Source: Zygnema cylindricum (lineage: Eukaryota; Streptophyta; Zygnematophyceae; Zygnematales; Zygnemataceae). Taken from it: a stretch of 64,000 nucleotides of DNA. The position numbers were made by a program, and so were the translations under genes. Below the pieces are notes generated by a model. It made no database searches, was not told the origin of the DNA, and was given only the letters and a program-made list of their open reading frames with translations. Shown here piece after piece: positions 22,301 to 32,249 of this stretch (positions are counted from its first letter, which is position 1; every line of letters begins with the position of its first letter). Location of the stretch: the NCBI GenBank assembly GCA_037447655.1, contig JBBHKE010002847.1, forward strand, positions 117,164 to 181,163, given 5' to 3'.

Positions 22301-25164
22301 GTGTTGTGTATCGGTAAAAAACTTATCGCGATAACACCGATACCGATAGTTATCGGTTATCGAACGGTCAGAGCTTCCGATATATCGGTCTGGGACCAAC
22401 AAATTCCATATCGGCGATAACTTAGAAAAATATATAGTATGCGTACAATAGTACTTTATAACATACTGTATTATTTTATTGATTTTATATAGCGTGGCAT
22501 GCCACGTATAAAAATCTGTTCTGTTACAGTTTAACTGCAATTTATTACGGTAAACGCTGCGCATAAACGTTGGCCGGTTAACTGAACAAAAATTTTACGG
22601 CGACGTACGGAAATTTACTAAAAAACTGGTGAACATGGAACTGGAAAAGGACGGCGGACACAAAAGTACAACGGACGCAAAATAACATTCTGCGCGCCGC
22701 CGGAATCGAACGGACGACTTGGAATGAGAAAACACGAACGGACGGGCCAGCGTGAGCGCCGGCATCCCGGAATGGCTCTTTTGGCAGCTTTTGCCAAAAA
22801 AGCCGACAGATTGACACGTGGCAGGTCCCTAGTGGATTTCAAGGAATTAAGGGACAAAGCCATGGCGTCGGATGTGAAAGGTACATCGTTTTTACTGGAT
22901 CCGTATCAAAATCGTACAGATTTCATGGCGGCTACAGTACTTTCTATGCTTGTACACGTCCGGAGAATATGACGTACAGTTGAGTGTACAAACCGTACAT
23001 TTACCTGTACGGTCCGTACATTTATTGCCGATAATTATCGTTATCGGCATTATCGCCGATAAGTACCCGATATTATCGGCTACTTATCGGCGATAAGACC
23101 GATGTCGATATATCGTACCAATATATCGATTATCGGATACTCGAAAAAAGGCCCATATCGGTTATCGGCAAATCCTTACCGATACACAACACTAGTATTT
23201 ATGTATATGCTTAGCTTTTTTTTTCTGATCGAATGAATCTATTAGTTAGTTTGTTTTTGCAGAAAAAGAAGGGTTTTGCGTATCTTTTATTTTTATAAAA
23301 ATAAGCGTTGTACTTCCACCTCTTCTTGGCAAAACTTGTTTGTGCTACATTGTCCTTCTATTGATAATCTATTCAAATTATTGATTCATCAATTCATCAA
23401 CTAACAATCAATCAATTTACTGATGTGTTAACCAATCGATCAATTGATCCATTAATTAATTTCAATCAATTATCAATCAATTAATAAGTCAATTAATCCA
23501 TCAATTAAATAATAAATAGATGGACCAATTAATCAATCAAACAATAACATGAATCGATAAAATCAATTAAACAATTAGCCTGTTAACCAATTTACTCAGA
23601 CAGTCCATCAATCAGTCAATCAATTAATCAACCAGTCAATCAATCAATACGAATATTTTTTTTTTCAGTTGAGCAACCAATTAACAACATAATCAATCAA
23701 ATCAATTGATCCGTCAGCTTGTAGATAAAAATCTAATTCTCAATCTGATTTTCTTTTTCTGGTTTCCTTTTCAGCACGACCATTTTCTCCAAGTGGTGAT
23801 GACAGAAGTCCAACCTCTCCATGAAACTACGGGTTCTCGACTTTTTAATCATTACAGGATGGGTTTACAATCTTACGATTATACCGTACATTCTCACATG
23901 GTTCAAAACCAAAATGTTCCAGTTGCTCGGTTTCACTATGAGCTCTCTCCCATGCAGGTATATGGGAAGATTTTGCATTTCTAGGAATTCATTTTTAAGC
24001 TCTGTTTTTCTAGTTTTACGCTAGTAATAAGTCTCTGTGCTCCTGTGGATTCAGTTGAGGTTCAGCTTGTCATTTGTAACTAGTTTTAAGTGTTTCTGTT
24101 TTCATGGATTCAGTTTTAAGCTCACTCTTGTCAATTACATCTCGTATCAAATGTTACCGTTTTCATGAACTCTAATTTTAATTTTAAGCGCTGTATTAAG
24201 GGCAGTACTTTTCACAATTCTCTTGCCTTTTTTTATTGAGTATATCTGCAGTCTCAGTTATTTTATTCTATTTTTTTAAATGCAGCTTTTTAATGCCCTT
24301 TCTCTTAAAACTTACTTGGACCTTTTCTGGTTTTCTCCCTCATATTTGCAGGTTCTGATCAAGGAAAATTATCAATCTTTCTCTCATTTTATTACAAATG
24401 TTTGTGCCATCGTTGGAGGTGTTTTCACGGTAAGAATAGGATTCGTTTTGACATTTTTTTTATTTTTTTTGGTATGGACTTGGTAAGGTTCAATGTTTTT
24501 TTGGGGCCAGAATTGACCCCACTTGATTTAGATTTGGATCCTGAAATTTCATATTTTCACAGTTCAAGTTTTTGGAATTTAGGTGATACAATACGCACGA
24601 TAGTCACGGATCTAGTTATATATACATAGATACCTATACCTCCATATATATGTATATATATATATGTGTGTATATATATATGTGTGTGTGTGTATGTATA
24701 TATATGTGTGTGTATGTATGTATATATATATATGTGTGTGTATGTATGTATATATATGTGTGTGTATATGTATATATATATATATGCACACACAGACAAG
24801 TAATATTATCAGATCATAATTACGTTACGTTTTATAAACTTGAAATCACAGCTTGTAATGCTAATTGTCACTACCACTAGTTTGCGCGTGTTCCTTCGCG
24901 TTTTTCTACAACTTTGTTTTTGTGATTTTTGTTTTTCTCCTTCGTATTTTTTTTGGCATTTGGCAAGTATCCTAGTTTATCAAATTGACAAACTGTTATT
25001 TCTTCACCCAAAAGTTGAGCTTTTTTAAACTTCGCACTTCAATTTTTTAACTTCTTTCCTCTATATTTTTTTGTTTTGTTTTCCAGGTTGCAGGAATTAT
25101 TGATGCGATGCTTCACAGTGCCCATACGGCAATCAAGAAAGTAAATCTCGGAAAGCAATATTAA
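13333..25164 (+). CDS. PDIL5-4: PDI-C type protein disulfide isomerase (ERGIC/Erv41-Erv46 with thioredoxin domain), 15 exons
   Basis: Exons: 13333-13373, 14258-14348, 15000-15094, 15650-15707, 16739-16944, 17801-17858, 18642-18682, 19334-19408, 19645-19701, 20838-20904, 21354-21488, 21872-22084, 23775-23957, 24352-24429, 25087-25164. All introns are GT..AG, all phases agree, and the sum is 1476 bases (491 residues; plant homologues are about 480). An N-terminal ERGIC part has a membrane segment (residues about 29-47) and [19 protein letters not shown]. The thioredoxin domain has [10 protein letters not shown] (C177, S180) and [20 protein letters not shown], then a His-rich [14 protein letters not shown]. 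The C-terminal ERGIC part has [24 protein letters not shown] and [18 protein letters not shown] with a second membrane segment. Known family role: early secretory pathway membrane protein. The active site lacks the second Cys, so full oxidoreductase activity is doubtful. An hAT-like element lies in intron 12. Confidence 0.93.
13940..14012 (+). repeat. Polypyrimidine tract in PDI intron 1
   Basis: CT- and C-rich low-complexity tract (CTCTCTCCCCTCCCTCCCCC type), not coding. Confidence 0.7.
15437..15665 (+). repeat. Polypyrimidine tract before PDI exon 4
   Basis: About 220 bases of CCCTCTC-rich sequence leading to the exon 4 acceptor at 15647-15649. Apparent long frames across it are low-complexity artefacts. 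Confidence 0.75.
21705..21860 (+). repeat. CT-rich tract with short tandem duplication before PDI exon 12
   Basis: A 31-base unit containing CCCTCTCCCCTGCCGTCTC is repeated in tandem near 21711-21770, within a long pyrimidine tract preceding the acceptor at 21870-21871. Confidence 0.65.
22299..23194. mobile_element. hAT-like non-autonomous element in PDI intron 12
   Basis: 896 bp with perfect inverted ends TAGTGTTGTGTATCGGTAA and TTACCGATACACAACACTA, flanked by the 8-bp duplication GTATTTAT (22291-22298 and 23195-23202). Sub-terminal regions are dense in TATCG/CGATA words; the middle is GC-richer and non-repetitive. It has no transposase frame. It lies wholly inside an intron, in which it leaves the splice sites intact. 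Confidence 0.88.
23350..23700 (+). repeat. Degenerate AATC/ATCA simple repeat
   Basis: Long run of variants of ATCAATCAATTAATC within PDI intron 12; no coding signal. Confidence 0.75.
24637..24796 (+). repeat. TATG/TG microsatellite in PDI intron 14
   Basis: Alternating TATA, TATG and TGTG units over about 160 bases. Apparent frames here encode only Tyr-Ile-Cys-Val repeats. Confidence 0.85.
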
Positions 25165-26669
25165 AGGGAAATTTTATGGATTATAGAGGAATTTAGGGTT
25201 TCGAAGGAAAACCGAACCAAATTATATCACCACATGGTTTGTATGTCTTTACACCTTTTCTGGTTCTTTTTAGGTTCTCAAATCGGCAGGGTTTTGGCTG
25301 TCAGTTGATATTTACAAAGAGAAACCGCCTTACAAAATTAGGTTTTGGAAGGCGTTTGCAGTCAGGCTTTCTTATTCTAGTACAACCAATAGTCAATGTG
25401 GTCTCCTTTGTGGTACGTTTTCACTTTACAAGTTTGGTCAATTATGTAACTGTTTTAACTGATTTTTTAAAGCTTTTCTGTGTTACACTGTTGTGCTTTT
25501 TATTTTTATTTTCTGTTATTGTCTTATTCCGTCTTCGCCGTTTTGCTTGGTTGTTTTGTTTCATTATTTTTCTAGTATTTTCAGGGGTGGTGTTCAAATA
25601 GTGTTAATAAGGAAAATTCTTTTGAAGGTAAATAATTGTTTTAGTGATGGGTTACATTTTGTTGGGCACGAGACCAACATATATATGACACACACAGCCT
25701 TGCAAAAAAAGTGTGTTAAATGTCTAACTTAATGACTAAAAGAAAAAGGGGGACAGTAAGCCATCTGCGTACTGGAGTTGGAAAAAGAGCAAACTGGAGG
25801 TGAAAAAGCCATACGGGTACGAAACTACTAGAAATTGAGAACACAGAAAAAGCAAGGAGAAAAATACTGATGGGTAACATGTATTTTACGGTTATTTCCA
25901 CATTATGGCAAATGCAGTGGATTTTGTTCCATGCAATTCCTTCGAGTAGATGAACGTCTTCCTTGTTCTTATTTTCCTTTTTTCCCTTTCATAAAAGTGT
26001 TTTACATCACAGATAATGCGTGGAATAGTGTCTTTCCATACTCTTTTACACATTTAAATTATGGAATGTTGCATGGCAGTCATGCACCTTGTTTTGCCTC
26101 CGGAACAATTGGACAAACTTTTACATAAAGCTTTGATGCTAGATTACAGTCGAGGTGTTACAATACTGCATCTTCTTGTTGTAGCAAATAAATTCTTGAC
26201 TCTTACTGTTGAACACTTTGTTTATGGTTTATTTATTTATTCCCCTTTTGCCTATTGTACAGGTCTTACGTAGTTAACCACATGAAGTGTATTGATATGT
26301 TTCCGCAACATAGGAACTTTGATAGTTTGATTTAACATGTAGTTGTGAGTAATTATATTTTTTATTATTTTGTAATATGAGGTATAGTTTGTTTGTGGAT
26401 ACACCTGCGTTAATAGTCTTGGATGTTGGTACCTCATATTGTTGAGAAATTGTGATGATAAAGGGAATTAAGGGGGAAATGTTAAATCTCATGCTTTACG
26501 ATTTCTCAATATATTAAATTCCATGTTTCCACGACAAGCTGTAAACAATCACGTAGTACAAATTGGCACTAGTGTGAATATGTGTAAATGATATACGAGA
26601 GTACTAGTAAAATCGGATAGGCACTGTTACATAAAACTGAGCCAAACAGCACCCAAGCCATGTATACTA
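25165..26669. other. Downstream flank of PDI gene, no further gene seen
   Basis: Contains the 3' untranslated region of the PDI gene and AT-rich sequence. No conserved peptide or repeat with clear ends was recognised before the MITE at 26670. Confidence 0.45.
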
Positions 26670-26868
26670 CACCTTGAATCGTTATTAGCGTATAGAAATT
26701 ATTAGTGTAAAGAAAAAATTAGCGTCATTCATTCTAATTTAGTGCCAGGAGACGTGGCAGATTATGGTCCACATCCTTAAATAGTGCAATTTATTATATT
26801 TAAGGTATCAATGTCAAAATTTTGGGGTGCCGATATAGCGTACACAAGGCTAATAACGATTCACGGTG
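26670..26868. mobile_element. CACCGTG-family MITE flanked by TA
   Basis: 199 bp: CACCTTGAATCGTTATTAGC at the left and GCTAATAACGATTCACGGTG at the right, with TA on both sides. The interior matches 30973-31169 closely. Confidence 0.85.
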
Positions 26869-26931
26869 TACTATATAGATACATAAATACATGTACTCAG
26901 ATACCTATCATTGCGCGTTTGATAAAGCTTA

Positions 26932-27219
26932 CTATATAAGTACAGAAGGAAGATGGAGGTCACTTACGGTCGTCCTCTTGTGCAAGAACTGAACACAAGC
27001 AACGAGATGCTCTTCGGAGGCAACGCCTAAGCAACCAATCATTGCAGCTGTCAGAATTGGATCTTGTAGATGTGCCCAAGACCCTAACTTCATGGAAGAT
27101 ATTAGAGTATCCCCTACCCTGGCCAGGTCCATCACTGCTTCCACGAAGTGCAATTCTCCTATTCCCGTTCCTCCTTCAAACAACGATATCTTCGTAAATA
27201 GTGCTCCAAACGAACCCAT
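26932..27219 (-). CDS. Unrecognised 95-residue frame
   Basis: Open frame starting MGSFGALFTKISLFEGG and ending LHLPSVLI. Its base composition is more balanced than its neighbours, and the peptide looks protein-like (TAAMIGCLGVASEEHLVACV). I do not recognise a family. It could be an exon, a gene relic or chance. No splice signals were assigned. Confidence 0.25.
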   Translation of the reverse strand: MGSFGALFTKISLFEGGTGIGELHFVEAVMDLARVGDTLISSMKLGSWAHLQDPILTAAMIGCLGVASEEHLVACVQFLHKRTTVSDLHLPSVLI

Positions 27220-28197
27220 GTGAAGCTTGATTCAGAAGAGTTATAGCAAAACAACTTCACTTCATTGACTTTTGAGCTTTGCCAGTTGTCAATATTCAGT
27301 AGCCTTAGGCTCTGGTGGATATGTCAGGTTGTTTTTGTGGTCTTAATTGAATGATGTACTTTTGGGTGTGAATAGTAAGGAGCCTGTCAAAATAGCTTGT
27401 TTCAGATCTATCTTGTGTAAGGCCAGAGGAACCAGCACTTTCAGAGAGAAAGCTCTTTAATCAAGAGGACCCTATTTTACCTCTTGTGCCATCTTTTTTT
27501 TAATAGCTTCTTATAAATGGCCTTCATCATTGTGTTTGCTTGGGCAAAGGCACAGTCAGGATATGCATGGAAATAAACGCTGAGGCAACAAAAGAGAGGA
27601 ACACAATATCATTAAAGAGGACTGATAGGAATGCACAATTTTAAGTCGTGGACGTTGGAATTGATCAATGGAAGAGCACCTAAATTAGCGTAGATCATCA
27701 GAACGGGTATTCACCTAAACACGATCTTTCCAGATTTATGTGCACGAGAACGAGGATAGATTAGGTAAAAGAAAACTTCCAATCTGCCTGTGGAAATTAG
27801 GGTTCTGGATTCAAGGTTTAGAAGCCATTGTTACGCGCCTTCGGTGCCGGGTTCACTGTTAGGGATCCTACCCTCTAAAGGAATTGGTGCAAGCGATTTT
27901 TGAGGGAAGGAGGAACATTTTCCTACACCGTCCATTAACATGGAATTGGACGCAAGGCACATTTTTCTACCCCCTCCCTTAATTGTGGCTAGGGCACCCT
28001 CACATGGACCATGGGGACCGCTGGTAGGCTCACCTTGCAGGGATTGGTGGAAGTAGGATCAGACTTACATGTTGGATGACGTGGCCCTGCATGACATATG
28101 GAATAACTGCCAGTCTTATGCAGGCCGTATGTAATCACTGTGGGCTTGACATGACGTAGGGATTCGCTGCGGGCCATATACATTCACTGTCGGCTTG
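27220..28197. other. No gene recognised
   Basis: Intergenic sequence with moderate GC toward its right end; no conserved peptide, clear inverted ends or RNA gene seen. Confidence 0.4.
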
Positions 28198-28330
28198 ACA
28201 GGTGGATTCACTGCAACAGGTGTATGCTGGACAGGTGGGTTCACTGTGACAGGTGTATGCTGGACAGGTGGGTTCACTGTGACAGGTGTATACTGGACAG
28301 GTGGATTTACTGCAGGTGCAGTCTAGACAG
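28198..28330. repeat. 33-36 bp minisatellite
   Basis: About 3.5 tandem copies of a unit built from ACAGGTGTATGCTGGACAG and GTGGGTTCACTGTG. The open frame across it encodes a Cys-rich repeat, but this follows from the tandem structure alone. Confidence 0.8.
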
Positions 28331-28479
28331 GCGTATGGATCCACTGCAGGCTTGCAGGCTCAACAGGTCCTCGAAAATGTTCACCATGACGAATGCTATT
28401 TGCGTCCTTTGCACCCCAATTGCACCCTTCGCACCATTTTCACCCTTCGCCGTTCGCGGAGGAGAGAAAAATTAAACTA

Positions 28480-28545
28480 CACGTGTGTCGATATTGGTGT
28501 TATTAATGTTAACACAATTAATAACACCAATAGCGACACACGGTG
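28480..28545. mobile_element. 66-bp hairpin, minimal CACCG-family MITE
   Basis: Nearly perfect inverted repeat: the left arm CACGTGTGTCG then ATATTGGTGTTATTAAT, the right arm ATTAATAACACCAAT then AGCGACACACGGTG, with a loop of a few bases and TA on both sides. It is far shorter than the other members. Confidence 0.7.
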
Positions 28546-29589
28546 TACTATCAACCGTGAAAGTAGACCGTTGTGCAACAAAGGAAAAACTCGCAGGAAC
28601 AGGAATGTTAAGACAACAGGTGTGGGGGCTACTAAAAGCTATGAAATTATAATGTCCTCATCCACAACATTAAAAGCATTCCAAACTAATTATTACTGTC
28701 TTTTGACATCTCTAAAAGTTTAAAGTCTTAATCCACAACATCAACAGCATTCGAAACAATTACTTTACTTTTCCACATGTTTGACAAATATATTAATCTC
28801 AAAGACATGAGTCTGAGAGGATTCAAAACTTAAATCTTGGAGAATGGTATTTGGCAGCTCTCTTCTAAAAAATGTAGGTGTTAAAACACCTTCAAGTTGG
28901 AGGCTGAAAGCATGTATTTTGTGCCATATGCAGTCAGCAAAATTCCATATGCAAGCCAGTATAGCCCTAACCATTGCTTATGTAAAGGTAAAAAATGAAG
29001 TTCACATGTTTATGAAATATTGTTCAATGGAAATACGGGTATGTAAAATTAAATAATGCTTATTTGTCCCTTATGAACCCAGTTAATTTGCGAAAAACAT
29101 AAATCATTTTTTTTGCAATAACATATCTCATAGATGCTAAATACATAAAATTTTGGGGGGTGGAATTCCTATCAATTTCTTTTGTTGACATTTGATATTT
29201 GTTGTCGGGAAAAGAAAAATAGATAATTTGGAGAAAATGATTTCCCATCATAAAAACAATAGCCGCCGTACTTCTTGGTGCTACGAATAAGAAATAAGAC
29301 TTTATACAAATTGTGATTAAAGTAGCTAACATTAGCTATAGCGTACAAATAAAACAAATGTACTACAATGTGCTGATGTCAACAAACAACCAACTCAAGA
29401 AGGGTAGCTTTGTGATTTTTCTGGTTCAACCAATTTTTAGCTCCACCCAATATAATGTGGCATTAACCAAAGGACAATTTTCCTTCTCTCAAGTGTCACT
29501 CCCGTCCTTTAAATTAATCTCATTGAGCAATACGGTAACCCTGTTTTTTACAAAAACCATCGTACCAGGGTTTCAAGATTTTTTTAGGG
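28546..29589. other. No gene recognised
   Basis: AT-rich sequence without a supported gene; it ends at the 5' truncation point of a LINE. Confidence 0.4.
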
Positions 29590-30840
29590 TGTTTGAAGAA
29601 GCCTTTGATGACCGCCTCATGGACATCCTTCACACGTTGTTAGGCCGTGGGGCTTCTAATTGCGAGTCTGGGCTGCGGTGCGCATTCACGCATCCCTTCC
29701 TATCTTTGGAGGGGGGTTGGGTTTACTATCGACAACACGTGTTGCCCCGGTTGCCTATTTGGGAAGTTTGTACCTTGTTGCTTCTACTTTTGTTTCTCGC
29801 TTGTAGGTCGAGGACACCCCGTTCTTGCCACCATGGTCCCTCGGGTTTCGAACAGTTTGTTCGCCTTCAAGCGATTCCTGTTGGACGCAACACTTTATTA
29901 TTATAATACTTTATTATCCTCCTGCTTTAGTGGATATGGCGGTTCTTTCCACCCTTGTTGTGAGATGCGTTGCGTGTGTCCAGGGTTCAATTTCCGATCG
30001 GGTTGTCGTCGCCGTTAAAACCGAGCTTCTCGAGGCGCTTCCCTCTAATTCTTCGCCTGCCCGTCTCCTCTTTTGTGGTGGACCTGGTTTTAGTGCTCTT
30101 TTTGCTACACCTATTCTATCCACTCTTCAGCTCACACTTGTTCAATTCACCACCGCCCTCCGATTTCACCTTTGCCTCCCTCCTCCTCCTATATTTGGCT
30201 CTTTAGTTTGCTTGTGTGGCCGTGAGCTTGATGGCGTCAATTTGCTTCATTTCTCCCATGGGGGAGAATTGATCCAAGCTCATGACACTATTCGTGATGC
30301 CATTGCCACTATTGCTTGCGAGGGGGGATTTTCCGTGCATAGGGAGTTTCTCATATTATTCCTTCGCACCGAATCGATCTTGTTTTGCTCGATGGTGCAC
30401 GCCGCATCTTTGGTGACATTGTTTTGGCAAATCCTACTATGGCTACAGTCGTTGGTCAAGTGGCTCGACATATTGGAGTGGCCGCCCGTGATGCTGCTAA
30501 GATGAAGGAGCGTGATAATGCACACCAAGACCCTATGGATGCTTTTATTCCGATGGCAGTCGAGATATTTGGTTGTTTAGGTGTTGCGTTGGACGAGACT
30601 CCGTACTTGTGGCGGCGCTCATTTGAGCATCGGGGACATGGAAGCCGTCCTGGCTCGGTTATTACTTTTTGGGTTTGAGTGCCTTCGTTTTCTGCGCCAT
30701 TTCAATGTTCACGTTGCTTTACATTGTTTTTCTTTTCCCTGCTTGTAGTTTTTCTATATTGGCCATGCCAACCCTTTTGTACCCTTGGACTCGAGACTGT
30801 TTGCCATCGCGCCTTTTAATTCAATTTGATTTTAGTACAA
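29590..30840 (+). pseudogene. 5'-truncated LINE with restriction-like endonuclease domain
   Basis: Copy of the LINE found inverted at 31250-34594. Starting at FEEAFDDRLMDILHTLLGRG, it includes LPIWEV, a Cys/His cluster (LVCLCGREL, then GVNLLHFSHGGEL), the HDTIRDAIATIACEGGFSV stretch, LDGARRIFGDIVLANPT and FIPMAVEIFGCLGVALDE. The domain is read across at least two frames, so it is a pseudogene. The 3' UTR words GCCATGCCAACC.TTTTGTACCC match the other copy. Confidence 0.8.
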
Positions 30841-30972
30841 TTGCAAATGTATGCTCTTTGGTTTCTTGCACACATATCACCCGACTGCATCTATTTCAAC
30901 AAAATCTGTGGTGATCTTTTCGGAAAAATCAAGATCTCACAAACATGGATACATCAACTATCAGTTACGGTA

Positions 30973-31169
30973 CACCTTGAATCGTTATTAGCGTATAAAT
31001 TATTAGTGTAAAGAAAAAATTAGCATCATTCATTCTAATTTAGTGTCAGGAGACGTGGTAGATTATAGTCCACATCCTTAAATAGTGTAATTTATTATCT
31101 TTAGGGTATCAATGTCAAAATTTTGGGGTGCCGATATAGCATACATAAGGCTAATAACGATTCACGGTG
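30973..31169. mobile_element. CACCGTG-family MITE flanked by TA
   Basis: 197 bp with CACCTTGAATCGTTATTAGC and CTAATAACGATTCACGGTG ends and TA on both sides. It lies between the 3' ends of two convergent LINE copies. Confidence 0.85.
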
Positions 31170-31675
31170 TAGTGTCTCCTTGACCTAAAACATAGAGGGT
31201 TACAACATTTAGCGGCCCGTACACTTATGGAATTGATACAGAAAGGCAAGATAAATTAAAAAGCACGATGGTAAACCATCTAAGTCCGGGGGTACAAAAA
31301 AGGTGGTATGGCCAACACATAAAAACTACCAGGGCAATAAAACTAAAGAGAGCAACGGGAACAACAACAAGGCAAATAAAAGCACCCAAACCCAAAATGA
31401 AAAGGCCAGCAACACACAAAACCAAAACCACAACTCTAACACCAACTCAATTATCTAAACCCCAATCCCAACCCTAACTTAATTAAATATCTATGAAAAA
31501 CAACCCCGTAAGTCCCCCCAGCCCGGGGGAGCACGTTGAGGGAGTTCCGGAGCACGGCGACAATCCATAACCGCAACAGTCGATCGGAGGAGAATAGAAG
31601 CCTGCACTCGTTGTAGAGCCACAGATAAGCGTTGACGGTAAAAAGAAGTAAGGACCGAAGGAGGAGGGCTCCCAG

Positions 31676-31905
31676 TGTTAGATTTCCTAGAAATCCGGGA
31701 TTCGGCATGTCCCACACTTGGGAAAATTGAGCCGGCCAGGGTTCGAACCTGGGACCTTTCACTTCAGCTGCGAACGCACTACCACTGTGCCACCAGCTCG
31801 ATGTTGAGACTGGCGGGTCCGTACCCATTTATTACGGGCGGCTCGAGTATGGATATTTCCATATTCTACCCCGTATTGGACCGGCTTCACGTGCCAATCC
31901 AACAC
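31676..31905 (-). repeat. TRIM 3' LTR
   Basis: 230 bp; nearly identical to 31962-32189, with a 2-bp length difference near the outer end (GCCAATCCAACA against GCCATCCAACA). High identity implies recent insertion. Confidence 0.92.
31729..31799 (-). other. tRNA-like cloverleaf in TRIM 3' LTR
   Basis: On the - strand, 71 bases fold as a tRNA: acceptor stem GAGCTGG with CCGGCTC (7 pairs, one G-T), D-stem GCAC with GTGC and loop AGTGGTA, anticodon stem TTCGC with GTGAA (one wobble), loop AGCTGAA, variable AGGTC, T-stem CCAGG with CCTGG and loop TTCGAAC. The A box (TGGCACAGTGG) and B box (GGTTCGAACCC) of a Pol III promoter are intact. Position 33 is G rather than the near-universal T and no CCA is encoded, so a translational role is unlikely. 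Confidence 0.88.
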
Positions 31906-31947
31906 CCCCCCTCACGGGAAAGCCGGTCAAACCATCCGCAATTCCGC

Positions 31948-31961
31948 TGGCTCCGATACCA
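31948..31961 (-). promoter_or_regulatory. TRIM primer-binding site
   Basis: On the - strand TGGTATCGGAGCCA directly follows the LTR. It is complementary, apart from one base, to the 3' end of plant initiator tRNA-Met (site usually TGGTATCAGAGCC). This is conventional 3'-end priming, unlike the Copia element at 4212. Confidence 0.88.
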
Positions 31962-32189
31962 TGTTAGATTTCCTAGAAATCCGGGATTCGGCATGTCCCA
32001 CACTTGGGAAAATTGAGCCGGCCAGGGTTCGAACCTGGGACCTTTCACTTCAGCTGCGAACGCACTACCACTGTGCCACCAGCTCGATGTTGAGACTGGC
32101 GGGTCCGTACCCATTTATTACGGGCGGCTCGAGTATGGATATTTCCATATTCTACCCCGTATTGGACCGGCTTCACGTGCCATCCAACA
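31962..32189 (-). repeat. TRIM 5' LTR
   Basis: 228-bp copy of 31676-31905, bounded by the target duplication CCCAG on its outer side and the primer-binding site on its inner side. Confidence 0.92.
32015..32085 (-). other. tRNA-like cloverleaf in TRIM 5' LTR
   Basis: Second copy of the 71-base tRNA-like sequence, with the same stems, A box and B box as 31729-31799. In this LTR it could act as an internal Pol III promoter for the element. Confidence 0.88.
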
Positions 32190-32249
32190 CCCAGGTCCTC
32201 GACGCTCGAAAGCACGTCGAGCACAAGTACGGAGAAACTCGTCCAGTGC

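Larger units (their letters stand above)
31676..32189 (-). mobile_element. TRIM (miniature LTR retroelement) with tRNA-like LTRs
   Basis: Complete 514-bp element on the - strand inside the LINE: 5' LTR 32189-31962 (228 bp), primer-binding site 31961-31948, a 56-bp internal region with a G-rich polypurine tract next to the 3' LTR, and 3' LTR 31905-31676 (230 bp). The LTRs begin TGTTGGAT and end ATCTAACA. The 5-bp CCCAG flanks both sides (31671-31675 and 32190-32194). No protein is encoded, so it must be moved by another element's proteins. Each LTR contains a 71-base cloverleaf tRNA-like sequence in the same orientation. Confidence 0.93.

Noticed and set aside
26932..27219. Glycolipid-transfer-like protein
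   Set aside because: A faint resemblance in IGCLGVA-type words, but order and key residues do not fit; left as unrecognised.
28198..28330. CRISPR-like array
   Set aside because: Units are tandem with no unique spacers, in a eukaryotic genome; it is a minisatellite.
31729..31799. Stand-alone tRNA gene
   Set aside because: It folds as a tRNA but sits at the same place in both LTRs of a TRIM and lacks T33, so it is annotated as part of the element.
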